DNA from: Bacteroidales bacterium
GTDB lineage: Bacteria > Bacteroidota > Bacteroidia > Bacteroidales > UBA932
Direction: 5' to 3'
DNA: 64,000 nt
NCBI GenBank assembly: GCA_017961345.1
Contig: JAGCXP010000035.1
Span: 1 to 64,000, forward strand
The notes under the pieces are model-generated. The model made no database searches and had not been told where the DNA came from. It was given only the letters and a program-made list of their open reading frames with translations. This document shows positions 45,052 to 54,745 of the stretch, in pieces. The position numbers were made by a program, and so were the translations under genes. How positions within the stretch are numbered: the first letter of the stretch is position 1; each line of letters opens with the position of its first letter.

Positions 45052-48000
45052 TTAGAATTGAATGTCCACGCCAAAGGAGAATTTGCGGAATTTGGGATAG
45101 CCGCCCCAGTAGATGCCGTCCAGCCCCACCTCGGGATCATAGCCGTCGAAACGGGTGAAGGTGTAGAGGTTGTCGACGGCGGCATACACGCGCAGGCTCC
45201 TGAGCCACTTTTTCCCGATCTGCCAGTCGTAGGAGAGATTGACGTTCTGGATGCGCAGGAAGGAGCCGTCCTGGATGAAATAGTCGGAGAGTTGGTACTG
45301 GCGGATGCTGTTGAGGCTGGGGAAGAGGTTGGAGGGGGTGTCCGGAGTCCAGCGTTTGGCTTTCACGCGCGGGCTGTAGGTGTAACCGTTGTAGAGCACA
45401 TCGTTGCCATAGACGCCGAAGAGGAAGACCGACAGGGTCAGCTGCTTCCAGCTGAGCCGCAGGTTGAGGCTGGCCGTGAAGTCGGGGTTGGGGTCGCCGA
45501 TGATCACGCGGTCGCGGGAGGTGATGGCGTAGTCGCCGTCCTGATCGACGTACTTGAGTTCCCCGGGACGGTCCAGCTGGCCGGCCGGATCGATAAATCC
45601 GGGGTTCTCCCCTTCCTGGATGATGCCGTTCACCTGGTAGCCGTAGAAAATGTTCATCGGCTGGCCTTCGGCGAGGATGCTGGCGTTCTGGTTGAACATC
45701 GAGATGGCCGGGCCCGAGACCTCGTAGTAGAAACCGCGGAGTTCGTCTTTCGACAGGCCGCTGGAGATGGCGTCACCCAGATTCATCACCTTGTTGCGGT
45801 TCATCGACCAGATGAGTTCGGCGCCGAAATGCCAGTCCCTCGTGGAGACGATGTCCCCGCCGAGCGTAAACTCGAAACCGGTGTTGAGCACGCGTCCGTC
45901 GTTGACCCAGATCTTGTCGTAGCTGGAACTCAGCGGGAGGTACTTCTCACGCAGGAGGTTGTAGGTGTCCTTATAGTAGAAATCCGCGGTCAGGCGCAGG
46001 CGGCTGTCCAGGAAGGAGATATCCACGCCGGCGTCGGTCTGCGCCGTCGTCTCCCATTTCAGGTCGGGGTTCATAATGCCGCTCCAGACCACATAGCGGT
46101 CGTTGGCGCCCGTGCGTCCGGCCTCGAAACCGGGGCCGATGACGGTGACCCAGTTGCCGTTGTGCCAGAATTTTTCCATTCCGTAGCGGTCGAGGGTCTG
46201 GTAGGCGTTGATGCCCTGGTTGCCGGAGATGCCGTAACTCACGCGCCATTTCCACTCGCTGATCCAGGGGGCTGCGCTCATCCAGTCTTCCTTGTGCATC
46301 TTCCAGCTGATGGCCCCGGAGGGGAAATAGCCCCATTTGTTGTTCTTGCCGAACTTGGTGGAGCCGTCGGCCCTCATCGTGAAGGTGATCAGATAGCGGT
46401 CCATCAGGGAATAGTTGGCCCTGCCGTAGAAGGAAAGGAGCTTGGATTCGTAGTAGCCGTCGTTGTAAATCTGGCGCAGGGCGGGATCGGAGGCGTTCAT
46501 GTTCTCGTTGCCGAGCACGTCGTTGACAAAGCCGCGCGCCGTGGTGTACAGGCCCCGGTTCCGGTTCCAGGTGTAGGAGTGGCCGGCCATCAGGGACACG
46601 GAGTGGATCTTGGCGAAAGTCCGGTTCCAGGTCAGGTAGGTCTCGGTGAGGATTTCGTTGTACTCGCTGTTGTTGATCCTGGCGATACCGTTGTTGTCGA
46701 AAGCGTCCTGTGAAATGGTGCGGGCCTCATACACGTCTTCGACGGAGGTCTTGTAGCGGTAGTCGAACTGGGTGTGGAGTTTGAGGTCCTTGATGATCTC
46801 CCAGTCGAGGGAGGCCGAGGCGAGGATGTCGCGGCCCTTGATGTGGTCCTTGAAGTTTTCCAGACGGACCAGCGGGTGTGAGAAGTCGGTCGGGCCGGCC
46901 TTGAAGTAGCTGCCGTCCTCGTTGTACACCGGCCAGAGCGGATTGCGGCCGTATTCCAGCCCGTTCATCACGTTGCGGTCGGAGATGGAGAAAACGCCGT
47001 AGGTGGAAAGGGTCAGGTTCTTGAGGATCTTGTAGTTGTAGCCGATGTTGGCATTGAAACGGCCGTAATCGTCTTTCTTGTAGATACCCTGATCGTTGTA
47101 GTAGTTGAGGTTGGCGTTAAGGGACGAACGGGCGCTCGCGCTGTTGAGCGAGACGGTCGTGCTGTTGGTGATCGGGGTCCGCAGGCAGAGTTTCACCCAA
47201 TCGGTGTTGGACCACGCCCCGCTCTGGATCTCCTGGAGCGAAGGATAGTAGATGCCGCCGATGGTCTGGCCGATATAGGGCGGGTTGAGCCCGGCGTTGG
47301 CCATTTCTTCGTTGCTCACCTGGGCCATCAGCATCGGGTCGTACCAGATGTCGAGGCGGTCGGAGAGCTGGCTGACGATGGTCTGGTGCTTGACCGTGAC
47401 GCTCGTGCGGCCTTCATCGGCCTGCTTGGTCGTCACGAGGATGACACCGTTGGCGCCGCGCGATCCGTAAATGGCCGAGGCGGAGGCGTCCTTCAGCACT
47501 TCGATCGAGGCGATGTCCGCCGTGTTGATCTGCGTGAGGGCGCCCGCATCTCCCATCGGGAAACCGTTGACGACCACCAGCGGGGAGTTCGAGCCATTGA
47601 TGGAGGAACTTCCGCGGATGCGGATGGTGGAGCCCGCACCGGGATCCTGCGAACTGTTGATGACCTGCAGTCCGGCGGCCCGCCCCTGCAGCAGTCCGTC
47701 CACGGAAGGGGCGGAGATGTCCGCGATGGCATCCATCTTGACGCTGGCCACGGAGCCGGTCAGATCGCTCTTCTTGACGGCACCGTAACCGACGACGACC
47801 ACGTCCGCCAGCATCTCGGAGGACGGATTCATCTGCACGGTGATATCCGCATCGGAGCCGCTGAAAGTCACTTCGGAATTTTCATAGCCGAGAAATTCGA
47901 AACGGAGGGTGGCGCCGACGGCAGCCTGCACGGCAAATCGCCCGTCCAGGTCGGTCACGGCGCCCATCCGGGCACCGACGACGGAAACGGCGACGCCGAC

Positions 48001-48123
48001 CATCGGCGTTCCGTCCGTGTCGAGCACGACGCCCTTGGCCTGGCGGGTCTGTCCCTGGAGGGAGAAGGTCGCCCCAGCCAGAAGAGCAAGCAGCATCAAG
48101 GCTTTTTTCATCATCCTGTTCAT
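45052..48123 (-). CDS. SusC/RagA-family TonB-linked outer membrane transporter
   Basis: A 1023-residue TonB-dependent importer. After the signal peptide comes a carboxypeptidase-D-like domain (AKGVVLDTDGTPMVGVAV, about residues 28-105), the TonB-box region DVVVVGYGAVKKSDLTGSV, the plug domain with IRGSSSINGSNSPLVVVNG and GSRGANGVILVTTK, and a 22-strand barrel ending KFRKFSFGVDIQF. It has no STN domain, so an anti-sigma partner is not expected. The ATG at 48123 overlaps the GH37 stop by 4 bp; in-frame ATGs at 48114 and 48111 are alternatives. Confidence 0.96.
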   Translation of the reverse strand: MNRMMKKALMLLALLAGATFSLQGQTRQAKGVVLDTDGTPMVGVAVSVVGARMGAVTDLDGRFAVQAAVGATLRFEFLGYENSEVTFSGSDADITVQMNPSSEMLADVVVVGYGAVKKSDLTGSVASVKMDAIADISAPSVDGLLQGRAAGLQVINSSQDPGAGSTIRIRGSSSINGSNSPLVVVNGFPMGDAGALTQINTADIASIEVLKDASASAIYGSRGANGVILVTTKQADEGRTSVTVKHQTIVSQLSDRLDIWYDPMLMAQVSNEEMANAGLNPPYIGQTIGGIYYPSLQEIQSGAWSNTDWVKLCLRTPITNSTTVSLNSASARSSLNANLNYYNDQGIYKKDDYGRFNANIGYNYKILKNLTLSTYGVFSISDRNVMNGLEYGRNPLWPVYNEDGSYFKAGPTDFSHPLVRLENFKDHIKGRDILASASLDWEIIKDLKLHTQFDYRYKTSVEDVYEARTISQDAFDNNGIARINNSEYNEILTETYLTWNRTFAKIHSVSLMAGHSYTWNRNRGLYTTARGFVNDVLGNENMNASDPALRQIYNDGYYESKLLSFYGRANYSLMDRYLITFTMRADGSTKFGKNNKWGYFPSGAISWKMHKEDWMSAAPWISEWKWRVSYGISGNQGINAYQTLDRYGMEKFWHNGNWVTVIGPGFEAGRTGANDRYVVWSGIMNPDLKWETTAQTDAGVDISFLDSRLRLTADFYYKDTYNLLREKYLPLSSSYDKIWVNDGRVLNTGFEFTLGGDIVSTRDWHFGAELIWSMNRNKVMNLGDAISSGLSKDELRGFYYEVSGPAISMFNQNASILAEGQPMNIFYGYQVNGIIQEGENPGFIDPAGQLDRPGELKYVDQDGDYAITSRDRVIIGDPNPDFTASLNLRLSWKQLTLSVFLFGVYGNDVLYNGYTYSPRVKAKRWTPDTPSNLFPSLNSIRQYQLSDYFIQDGSFLRIQNVNLSYDWQIGKKWLRSLRVYAAVDNLYTFTRFDGYDPEVGLDGIYWGGYPKFRKFSFGVDIQF

Positions 48124-49430
48124 TGTTGTTCTTTTTTGATCAATTCATCGAAATAGACGAAAGTGCCCGCGCTCCAGCCCATCATCGCGGGCGTACCGTA
48201 TTCACTTTCGGCAGGGATTTCCCCGGTCAGGGCATCGGTCTTTTCCCAAAGGCGTCCCGTACGGCGGAAAAGCTGCAGCGCGGTATCCGCATATTTGCGG
48301 GCCAGGCGGAGCGCATCCTCACGGAAACCGTATTCCAGCAGACCCTGCACGGCCACAAAGGTGGTGGGAGGCCAGGCGTTGGGGTAGGCCCACTGACAGG
48401 GATAACCACCTTCGGTCTTCTCGCAGACAGCCAGTCCGCAGGGACATTCCAGGGCATCGAGCGCGGAACGGACCCAGCCGGTCTGTGCACGGTCGGCCAC
48501 CCCGTTGAAAAGCAGGGAGAAAACGGCGGCGGAAATCAGGGGTGAACGCTCGTCGCGGACGTAGTCGTAGTCGTACCAGGCGTCCTTGCCGGGATCGTAC
48601 ATCTTCTCCTGCATCCGGGTGCGGCGGCGATCCGCCCGCTCCTGCCAGATCCGTTCATCGCGGCCGGTGAGGGCGGCGAAACGGGCCATCAGGCATTCCA
48701 TTCCATAGAGGTTGGCATTCAGGTCCACGGGGCAGAAGTCGGTGCAGCGGCGGTCGAAACGGGGATTGAAATCCCAGCCCGACTCGCATTCCGCGATACA
48801 GTCCACGGCAAACTTGTCGAGTTGCTGCGCACTCCATCCTTTCGCGCGGAAATCATCGCCGAGCCGCGCACCGGCGGTCGTGATGAATTCTTCCTTCACG
48901 GCGGGAGCGGGGCTGTTGGCCCCATAGCGGTTTAGTCCGCAGGGGGTCATCCGTTCCTGCTGCCAGAAGGCGTATTCCTTTTCCAGGACGCACCAGGCCT
49001 TCTCCACAAAGGCGGTGTCGGCGTCCAGGGACCAGACCTTCGCGACCATACGGGCCAGGTAGGGCGGCTGGGAACGGGTCAGATACCAGTCGCGGTTGCC
49101 GTTGGGAACGAAGCCGAAGCGCTCGGCCAGGCTCAGCAGGGCCAGGGTATTGCTGCGGACCAGGTCCGTCCTTCCGTCGAGGGCGAGGCCCTCGTTGGTG
49201 AAGTAGGTGTCCCAGTAGTAGAGTTCATCAAAAAATCCGTCGATGCAGGGGACCGTGTACGGGCCGGGCAGGGCCAGGATATGGCCGCTGTCGGCAGCCG
49301 GGGTTTCACGCACCGTACTATCCCAACAGACGCGGATGTAACGGCGCAGGTCCTCCCGCCCTGCGCAGACGCAGGACTGGACCGCTGCACCCAGCAGCAG
49401 GGACAGGAAGAGGATCTTAACGGCCCGCAT
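48120..49430 (-). CDS. GH37 (trehalase-like) glycosidase, secreted
   Basis: A 436-residue protein with a signal peptide and possible lipobox (VQSC, residue 19). The fold is GH37: IDGFFDELYYWDTYF matches trehalase signature 1, and the likely catalytic acid is D in ECESGWDFNPRF. Signature 2, normally QWDxPxGWxP, reads QWAYPNAWPP, losing the Asp and Gly. The C-terminal region with SEYGTPAMMGWSAGTF holds the presumed base. Trehalose hydrolysis is therefore uncertain; its place between GH26 and SusC suggests a mannan-related sugar. The ATG at 49430 overlaps the GH26 gene by 14 bp; longer starts lie inside that gene. Confidence 0.82.
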   Translation of the reverse strand: MRAVKILFLSLLLGAAVQSCVCAGREDLRRYIRVCWDSTVRETPAADSGHILALPGPYTVPCIDGFFDELYYWDTYFTNEGLALDGRTDLVRSNTLALLSLAERFGFVPNGNRDWYLTRSQPPYLARMVAKVWSLDADTAFVEKAWCVLEKEYAFWQQERMTPCGLNRYGANSPAPAVKEEFITTAGARLGDDFRAKGWSAQQLDKFAVDCIAECESGWDFNPRFDRRCTDFCPVDLNANLYGMECLMARFAALTGRDERIWQERADRRRTRMQEKMYDPGKDAWYDYDYVRDERSPLISAAVFSLLFNGVADRAQTGWVRSALDALECPCGLAVCEKTEGGYPCQWAYPNAWPPTTFVAVQGLLEYGFREDALRLARKYADTALQLFRRTGRLWEKTDALTGEIPAESEYGTPAMMGWSAGTFVYFDELIKKEQQ

Positions 49431-50613
49431 AATGGTACATATCGGGAAGGTCCTTTTCGAGGAGGACATTGCCGTAGGAGGAGAATTTCAGGAAATCGGC
49501 TTCGGAATAGCAGCCCTTGAAGGCGTTGAAGTACTCGCCGCCTTTGGTCGGCAGGTTGTCGTTGCGCCAGACCAGGGCGAAACTCACGCGCTCCCCGTTG
49601 ATGACCTTGTAGAGCATCCGGGTCCACCAGTTCTTGTTGTAGTATTTGGAATGCTCGGGGTCGTTGTTCTGGAGACCGGTCTCGGTAAGGGCGAAGATCT
49701 TGGCCCGCTCGCCGGCGATAACGTTGCCCAGACGGCACAGCTGGAGGCATTTGTGGCCGTAGTCACCGCCCGCGCGGTCATAGGCGTCCAGTCCGAGGAT
49801 GTCCACATAGCTGTCGCCCGGCCAGTATTCCATATAGGTATCGCGCGAGGAAATGTGCACCATATCGGGCGAATAGGCCCAGATCAGCTGGTGGAGTCCC
49901 TTCACGTCCCTCAGGTACTCGACGGTAAAACGCCACAGGGCGACGAATTCCTCGCGGGAAGCGTTGCCCTTCCCCCACCAGAAACCCGAACCGGTGTGTT
50001 CGTGCCAGGGACGGAAAATGAGGGGAATCGGCTCGCCGGTGCTGCTGACCAGGGAGCCGAAGAAAGCGGCCACCTTGTCCAGCCAGGTCCGGAACATCTC
50101 GTGCTTTTCACCGCCCGGAATGATGGTGTACACCGCACGGGTAGGGTCCCAGGAGCTCCCCATGGTCTTGGGGTTGGTGCAGTGCCAGGAGATGGTGTTG
50201 ACGGCACCACGCTCATAGGCCGCGATGATGTGGCGGCGGATGGTCTCGAAGGGCTCGTGGTCGATATTTCGCAGGCTGTCGAGTTCGATGCGGGAGATCT
50301 CCCAGCCGCAGACGGCCGGATGGCTGCCGGTGATTTCCTTGGTATCCGAACGGGAAGCGGTCCCGTCATCCTCCCAGCGGGTGCCGCCGGACAGGCCGTA
50401 TTCCGTGGGAATCTGGGCCCCGAAAAGAGTCCCCCTGTCCAGCAGGTCCACCATATTTTCCCAAAGGGCGGCCGCCCGCGCGGTGGGGTGCGGGTCGGTC
50501 AGCACGGGCCGGGGTTTGGGACCGGAATGGTCGGGAATCTGACGTTCCTTGCTGCAGGAAGTCAGGCAAAGAAGGACAGAGCAGAGAGTCAGTGCAAAGT
50601 ATCCGGCTTTCAT
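49417..50613 (-). CDS. GH26 beta-mannanase lipoprotein, first gene of the locus
   Basis: A 398-residue lipoprotein (lipobox LTSC near residue 20), with a proline-rich linker (residues about 28-40) and one GH26 domain. The acid E is in FRPWHEHTGSGFWWG and the nucleophile E in ALTETGLQN. It differs from the other two GH26 domains by small insertions (RAGGDYGHKCLQL, NLPTKGGEYFNAF). As the promoter-proximal gene it is probably the most strongly expressed, perhaps the surface enzyme that begins mannan cleavage. The ATG at 50613 is chosen since it opens a good signal peptide 17 bp after the -7 element. Confidence 0.95.
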   Translation of the reverse strand: MKAGYFALTLCSVLLCLTSCSKERQIPDHSGPKPRPVLTDPHPTARAAALWENMVDLLDRGTLFGAQIPTEYGLSGGTRWEDDGTASRSDTKEITGSHPAVCGWEISRIELDSLRNIDHEPFETIRRHIIAAYERGAVNTISWHCTNPKTMGSSWDPTRAVYTIIPGGEKHEMFRTWLDKVAAFFGSLVSSTGEPIPLIFRPWHEHTGSGFWWGKGNASREEFVALWRFTVEYLRDVKGLHQLIWAYSPDMVHISSRDTYMEYWPGDSYVDILGLDAYDRAGGDYGHKCLQLCRLGNVIAGERAKIFALTETGLQNNDPEHSKYYNKNWWTRMLYKVINGERVSFALVWRNDNLPTKGGEYFNAFKGCYSEADFLKFSSYGNVLLEKDLPDMYHYAGR

Positions 50614-50630
50614 AGGCTTGCGATTTTTTG

Positions 50631-50672
50631 CAAAGATATTGCATCGCAACCCTGGAGAACAAATACTTTGTT
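50631..50672 (-). promoter_or_regulatory. Mannan-locus promoter with overlapping palindrome
   Basis: On the minus strand TTTG (50663-50660), 21 bp, TATCTTTG (50638-50631) form a -33/-7 pair 17 bp before the first GH26 ATG. A perfect 15-bp palindrome, AACAAA-TAC-TTTGTT (50658-50672), covers the -33 box and is a possible operator. No other strong promoter is seen within the locus, so all 14 genes may form one transcript. Confidence 0.7.
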
Positions 50673-50704
50673 GCTATATCCTTATACTATGAAAGCAGCG
50701 GAGT

Positions 50705-52309
50705 TTACTTCTTTCTCACCTTCCCTCCGGGCAGCAGGGTGTTTTTCATCCCGCTGACCAGCATCTGGACAAGATAACCGGGGTACGGGACCATCGGGTC
50801 GCGCTTCACCTCAATCTTCGCCATTTTGGGTTCCGCGCCCTCCCGGACAGGATTGGACTTGGGGAGAACCAGCGGCGCGAAGAAATTGATCAGGCCGCTC
50901 GTGGAGGAAATCACCTGGTAGGGAGAATCTTCCCACGCATGGACGGAAAGGCCGTCATAAAGCATACAGAGTTCTCCCGTCGTGCCGTGCTTGTCCCCGC
51001 TGAAACTGCCGTCGATATGATGGACCTGGCACTCGGCCGTAATGCCGAACAGCGGACGGAGGAAGGGATCCAGCAGGGAAACGTCCAGGTTCTGCGCGAC
51101 GACTTTCCCCCTGATATGCTCCTTCTTGTCATTGCGCGTCCACAGGGAAAGCGCCAGGGAACTGCCCTTGCCCATGCCCAGGTTGACGAACATCTCCATC
51201 GTATTGTCCGGAGCGTTGCTTACACTCTTGAGAATGATATGGGCGTTGCGCATCGGCAGCTCTCCGTTGTGGATATGCTCCGTAACCCACTGGAAGGTAA
51301 ACTCTTTCAAGCGGGCATCCACGCAGCCGATCTGAAGGGGTTTGGAAAGGGTGTTAATCCCTTCCTGAATCGTCGGATAAGGAACGGCGGGCGGATAGCG
51401 GTCGTCCTGGCAGATGAAGGCCTTGCTTCCCTCGATGCGGACGGAATCCACCCGAATGCTGTCACCCTGGATCATTTCGGGCAGGTTCAGCGCGCTCGTT
51501 TGCAGGCGGTCCAGGCACACATCATACCACATCACCGCTACTTTCCCCATCCGGTCGGCCAGTTTCTCTTTGGGATACGGCACCCACATATGCAGATCGT
51601 TCGCTTCAATGGGTCCGGCGTTTTCCGTGCGCAGACTCCCCGCCTGAATCCGGGAAAGTCCCGCTTCATCCGTAAAATCCAGACTGTCCAGCGACACCCG
51701 GTAGCAATCCTGGTTGTAGGTAAACACGGAGTCCGCCACCCGATAACTCAGATCGCGCAGGGAAAAGCCCAGGTTCGAGGCCTCCAGACAGAGGGAGGAA
51801 CCCACGCCGCTCAAATGGACCGCGCCGTCTTGAATTTGGAGCTTTGACAGCGAAAGCGTCTTCAACGCACTTGCGGGAGCGGTGCTGTCCGCTTTTTCCT
51901 CTTCCGGAACACGGTCGCTCTTGGACTTCGGATCGTCCGGCGGCAAAACCACGCTCACTCTAGGGCGCTTCAACTGCAGGCTGCCGACTTTCAGGTCGCC
52001 ACCCATCAGCGCCCGCAGCCATTGAATGCCCGTCAGACGGATTTCGCCGACCTGGGTAAGAATGCCCGGAGCAGAGATGAGGGTCGTATCCCGCGTATCC
52101 ACCTCCACGTCCTTAAGCACCACGTCCCCCGGAAGCAAAGCAAGCCTAAAACTGCCGAATTCAATACGGGCGTCAGGCACTTCGGACAAGGCGAAACGAA
52201 GTTGCCGCTGCCCAAAATAGGAAAGGATACCATCTCCCAATGCGACTATAAGCCCCACGACGAGCACAATCGCAAGAGCAATGGCGGCCTTTTTTTTCGG
52301 TCGTCTCAT
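50705..52309 (-). CDS. AsmA/DUF748-like membrane-anchored protein
   Basis: A 534-residue protein with one N-terminal membrane helix (about residues 9-32) and a long beta-rich periplasmic part. Repeated strand motifs such as FGSFRLALLPGDVVLKDVEVDTRD and LSLSKLQIQDGAVHL (about residue 155) resemble the AsmA/DUF748 superfamily, whose larger relatives help move lipids between membranes. The exact role of this one is unknown. The ATG at 52309 is 2 bp after the topA stop, so the two genes are co-transcribed. No clear terminator lies between its stop and the mannan promoter. Confidence 0.75.
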   Translation of the reverse strand: MRRPKKKAAIALAIVLVVGLIVALGDGILSYFGQRQLRFALSEVPDARIEFGSFRLALLPGDVVLKDVEVDTRDTTLISAPGILTQVGEIRLTGIQWLRALMGGDLKVGSLQLKRPRVSVVLPPDDPKSKSDRVPEEEKADSTAPASALKTLSLSKLQIQDGAVHLSGVGSSLCLEASNLGFSLRDLSYRVADSVFTYNQDCYRVSLDSLDFTDEAGLSRIQAGSLRTENAGPIEANDLHMWVPYPKEKLADRMGKVAVMWYDVCLDRLQTSALNLPEMIQGDSIRVDSVRIEGSKAFICQDDRYPPAVPYPTIQEGINTLSKPLQIGCVDARLKEFTFQWVTEHIHNGELPMRNAHIILKSVSNAPDNTMEMFVNLGMGKGSSLALSLWTRNDKKEHIRGKVVAQNLDVSLLDPFLRPLFGITAECQVHHIDGSFSGDKHGTTGELCMLYDGLSVHAWEDSPYQVISSTSGLINFFAPLVLPKSNPVREGAEPKMAKIEVKRDPMVPYPGYLVQMLVSGMKNTLLPGGKVRKK

Positions 52310-52311
52310 CG

Positions 52312-54627
52312 TTATTTCTTTTTGGAAAATCTTCTTCCTTTCAACGGAGCCGAACCCGCCTGGGCAATAATCTGCAGGCAATCACTCTCCGTCAGCGCGG
52401 CCGCATCCGTCCCTTTCGGGATCTTATAGTTCACCCCGTCCTTCTTGAGATACGGGCCGTATTTTCCGTTGATAATCTGGAGACCGCCCGGGAATTCCTT
52501 CATCGGTCCTTCGGCGGGTTTTTCGGCGGCGGAACGGATGACCTCGATACATTTTTCGAGGCTCACGCTCTCCGCCTTGCATCCGCGCGGCAGCGAAACG
52601 TTCTTGTCTCCATATTTGATATAGGGACCGAAGCGGCCTTTGGTCGCAATGATGTCGATGCCCTCGTAGGTACCCACCTTGCGGGGCAGCAGGAAAAGTT
52701 TGAGCGCGTCTTCGAGCGTGATGCTCTCCATCAGCTGTCCCTGCGAAAGGGAGGCGCTCATTCGGTTCTCCCCTTCTCCAATCTGCACATAGGGACCGTA
52801 CTGACCGTATTTGGCCACCACGGGACGGCCCTGGTCGTCGTTGCCAAGGAAGCGGTCCTCCCGATGGCTGTAAGTCTTATCAGCCAGCGTCTCACCGATG
52901 GTCTTGTGGAACGGCGCATAGAACCGGCCGATGACCTCTTTCCAGTTCTCCTCTCCGTGTGCAATCTGGTCAAAATCCTCTTCAACTTCGGCGGTGAAGC
53001 CATAGTCGAGAATCTCGGAAAAATGCTCCGTGAGGTAGTCCGTCACGACCATACCGATTTCCTGCGGCAGGAGTTTGCGTTTTTCCGCGCCAAAGGTCTC
53101 AGTGGACGTAGCGCGGGAAATCACCCCGTCTTTCAGGCTGAGATTCGTTACCTGCAGCTTCTCGCCCTCCTTGTCTCCGATGACGATGTAACCGCGCGCC
53201 TTGGTCAGGGTGGTGATGGTCGGCCCATAGGTAGAAGGGCGACCGATACCGAGTTCTTCGAGTTTCTTCACGAGCGAGGGCTCGGAATAACGCGAGGGGG
53301 GCGTCGTGTATTTTCCGGAGGCTTTGGCATTGTCAAGGAACAGGCGGTCGCCTACTTTGAGATTCGGCAGGGTGGAGTAGGTCTCCTCCGGCTGCTCCTC
53401 ATCATCGGTGCCCTCGAGGTAAAGTTTCAGAAAGCCTTCAAAAAGCAACTTGTCGGAAACGGCGGAGAACGTGTCTGACGACGCGGTAGAGCCGACGCTC
53501 ACTTCCGTGTGCAGCACGCTGGCGGGCGCCATCTGGCTGGCCATGGTGCGTTTCCATATCAGATCGTAGAGTTTTTTCTCGGCGGGAGTGCCGCTGATGC
53601 TTTCCCGGTCGAGATAGGTCGGGCGGATGGCTTCGTGGGCCTCCTGCGCCCCTTTTCCCTTGGTCTTGTACTGGAACGGGCGGGAATATTCCGCGCCGAA
53701 ATGCTCCGTAATGTAGTTCTTGGCTGCCCCGAGCGCCAGCGTGGAGAGGTTGACCGAATCCGTACGCATGTAGGTAATGAGTCCCTCTTCGTAGAGTTTC
53801 TGGGCGATGGACATCGTCTGGGAAACGCTCAGGTGAAACTTGCGGCCCGCCTCCTGCTGGAGGGTGGACGTGGTGAACGGCGGAGCCGGGAAACGGCTGT
53901 TTTCTTTCTCGGTGACGCCGGTGACGGAAAATTCCGCGCCGACGAGGCTGCGCAGGAAGGCCTCCGCCTCCTCTACCGTCTTGAATTTCTTATCCAGCGC
54001 GGTCTTCAGCAAGGCCTTCGCTCCCTCAATGCGGAACCAGGCTTCCACCCGGAAGTAAGGCTCCTTCTGAAAGGCGAGGATTTCCCGCTCACGGTCCACG
54101 ACCAGACGCAGAGCGACCGACTGAACCCGTCCGGCGGACAGTCCCCGCTTGACCTTTCTCCACAGCACGGGGGAAAGTTCGAAACCGACGAGGCGGTCGA
54201 GCACACGGCGGGCCTGCTGGGCATCCACCAAGTTCATATCGATATCGCGGGGCGCCTTCAGCGAATCCACCACCGCGGGTTTGGTAATCTCATGGAAAAC
54301 AATCCGGTGCGTCTTGCTCTTATCCAGTCCCAGCGTCTCGAAAAGATGCCAGGAAATCGCCTCTCCCTCCCGGTCTTCATCAGAGGCGAGATAGACGGTC
54401 GCCGCCTCGGCGGCAAGCTTCTTCAGACTGGCGACCACGGCCTTCTTGTCGGCAGGGATGATATACTTGGGTTCGAATCCGTTCTCGATGTCCACACTCA
54501 GGTCCTTCTCGGACAAATCGCGAATGTGCCCCCGGCTGGCCGCTACAATAAAATCCTCCTTACCCAGATAGTCTTGGATTTTCTTGATTTTGCCCGGAGA
54601 CTCGACGATGACCAGATTCTTTCCCAT
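52312..54627 (-). CDS. topA: DNA topoisomerase I
   Basis: Type IA topoisomerase (771 residues) that relaxes negative supercoils. The Toprim domain opens MGKNLVIVESPGKIKKI, with the metal-binding SDEDREGEAISWH. The active-site tyrosine is in GLITYMRTDSVNLS (about residue 305). Instead of cysteine zinc fingers, the C-terminus carries three glycine/tyrosine topoisomerase C-terminal repeats (for example KYGQYGPYVQIGEG, GRFGPYIKYG and GKYGPYLKKDG). The ATG at 54627 is selected for the conserved MGKNLVIVES opening. Confidence 0.96.
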   Translation of the reverse strand: MGKNLVIVESPGKIKKIQDYLGKEDFIVAASRGHIRDLSEKDLSVDIENGFEPKYIIPADKKAVVASLKKLAAEAATVYLASDEDREGEAISWHLFETLGLDKSKTHRIVFHEITKPAVVDSLKAPRDIDMNLVDAQQARRVLDRLVGFELSPVLWRKVKRGLSAGRVQSVALRLVVDREREILAFQKEPYFRVEAWFRIEGAKALLKTALDKKFKTVEEAEAFLRSLVGAEFSVTGVTEKENSRFPAPPFTTSTLQQEAGRKFHLSVSQTMSIAQKLYEEGLITYMRTDSVNLSTLALGAAKNYITEHFGAEYSRPFQYKTKGKGAQEAHEAIRPTYLDRESISGTPAEKKLYDLIWKRTMASQMAPASVLHTEVSVGSTASSDTFSAVSDKLLFEGFLKLYLEGTDDEEQPEETYSTLPNLKVGDRLFLDNAKASGKYTTPPSRYSEPSLVKKLEELGIGRPSTYGPTITTLTKARGYIVIGDKEGEKLQVTNLSLKDGVISRATSTETFGAEKRKLLPQEIGMVVTDYLTEHFSEILDYGFTAEVEEDFDQIAHGEENWKEVIGRFYAPFHKTIGETLADKTYSHREDRFLGNDDQGRPVVAKYGQYGPYVQIGEGENRMSASLSQGQLMESITLEDALKLFLLPRKVGTYEGIDIIATKGRFGPYIKYGDKNVSLPRGCKAESVSLEKCIEVIRSAAEKPAEGPMKEFPGGLQIINGKYGPYLKKDGVNYKIPKGTDAAALTESDCLQIIAQAGSAPLKGRRFSKKK

Positions 54628-54720
54628 AGTTACGTTTGTTATCCGCGGCAATTCGCGGGTTTTGTTTCGAATTGGAACGCAAAGTAAGCGACAATAAAGG
54701 AATTATTCAAATTTTGTTGC

Positions 54721-54728
54721 TAAATTTG
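54721..54728 (+). promoter_or_regulatory. -7 element for the PBP1A operon
   Basis: TAAATTTG matches TAnnTTTG and lies 17 bp before the PBP1A ATG. No TTTG is present at the standard -33 distance. The surrounding 50 bp are AT-rich, unlike the coding DNA. Confidence 0.5.
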
Positions 54729-54745
54729 TAAGATTTTTAAGGAAA

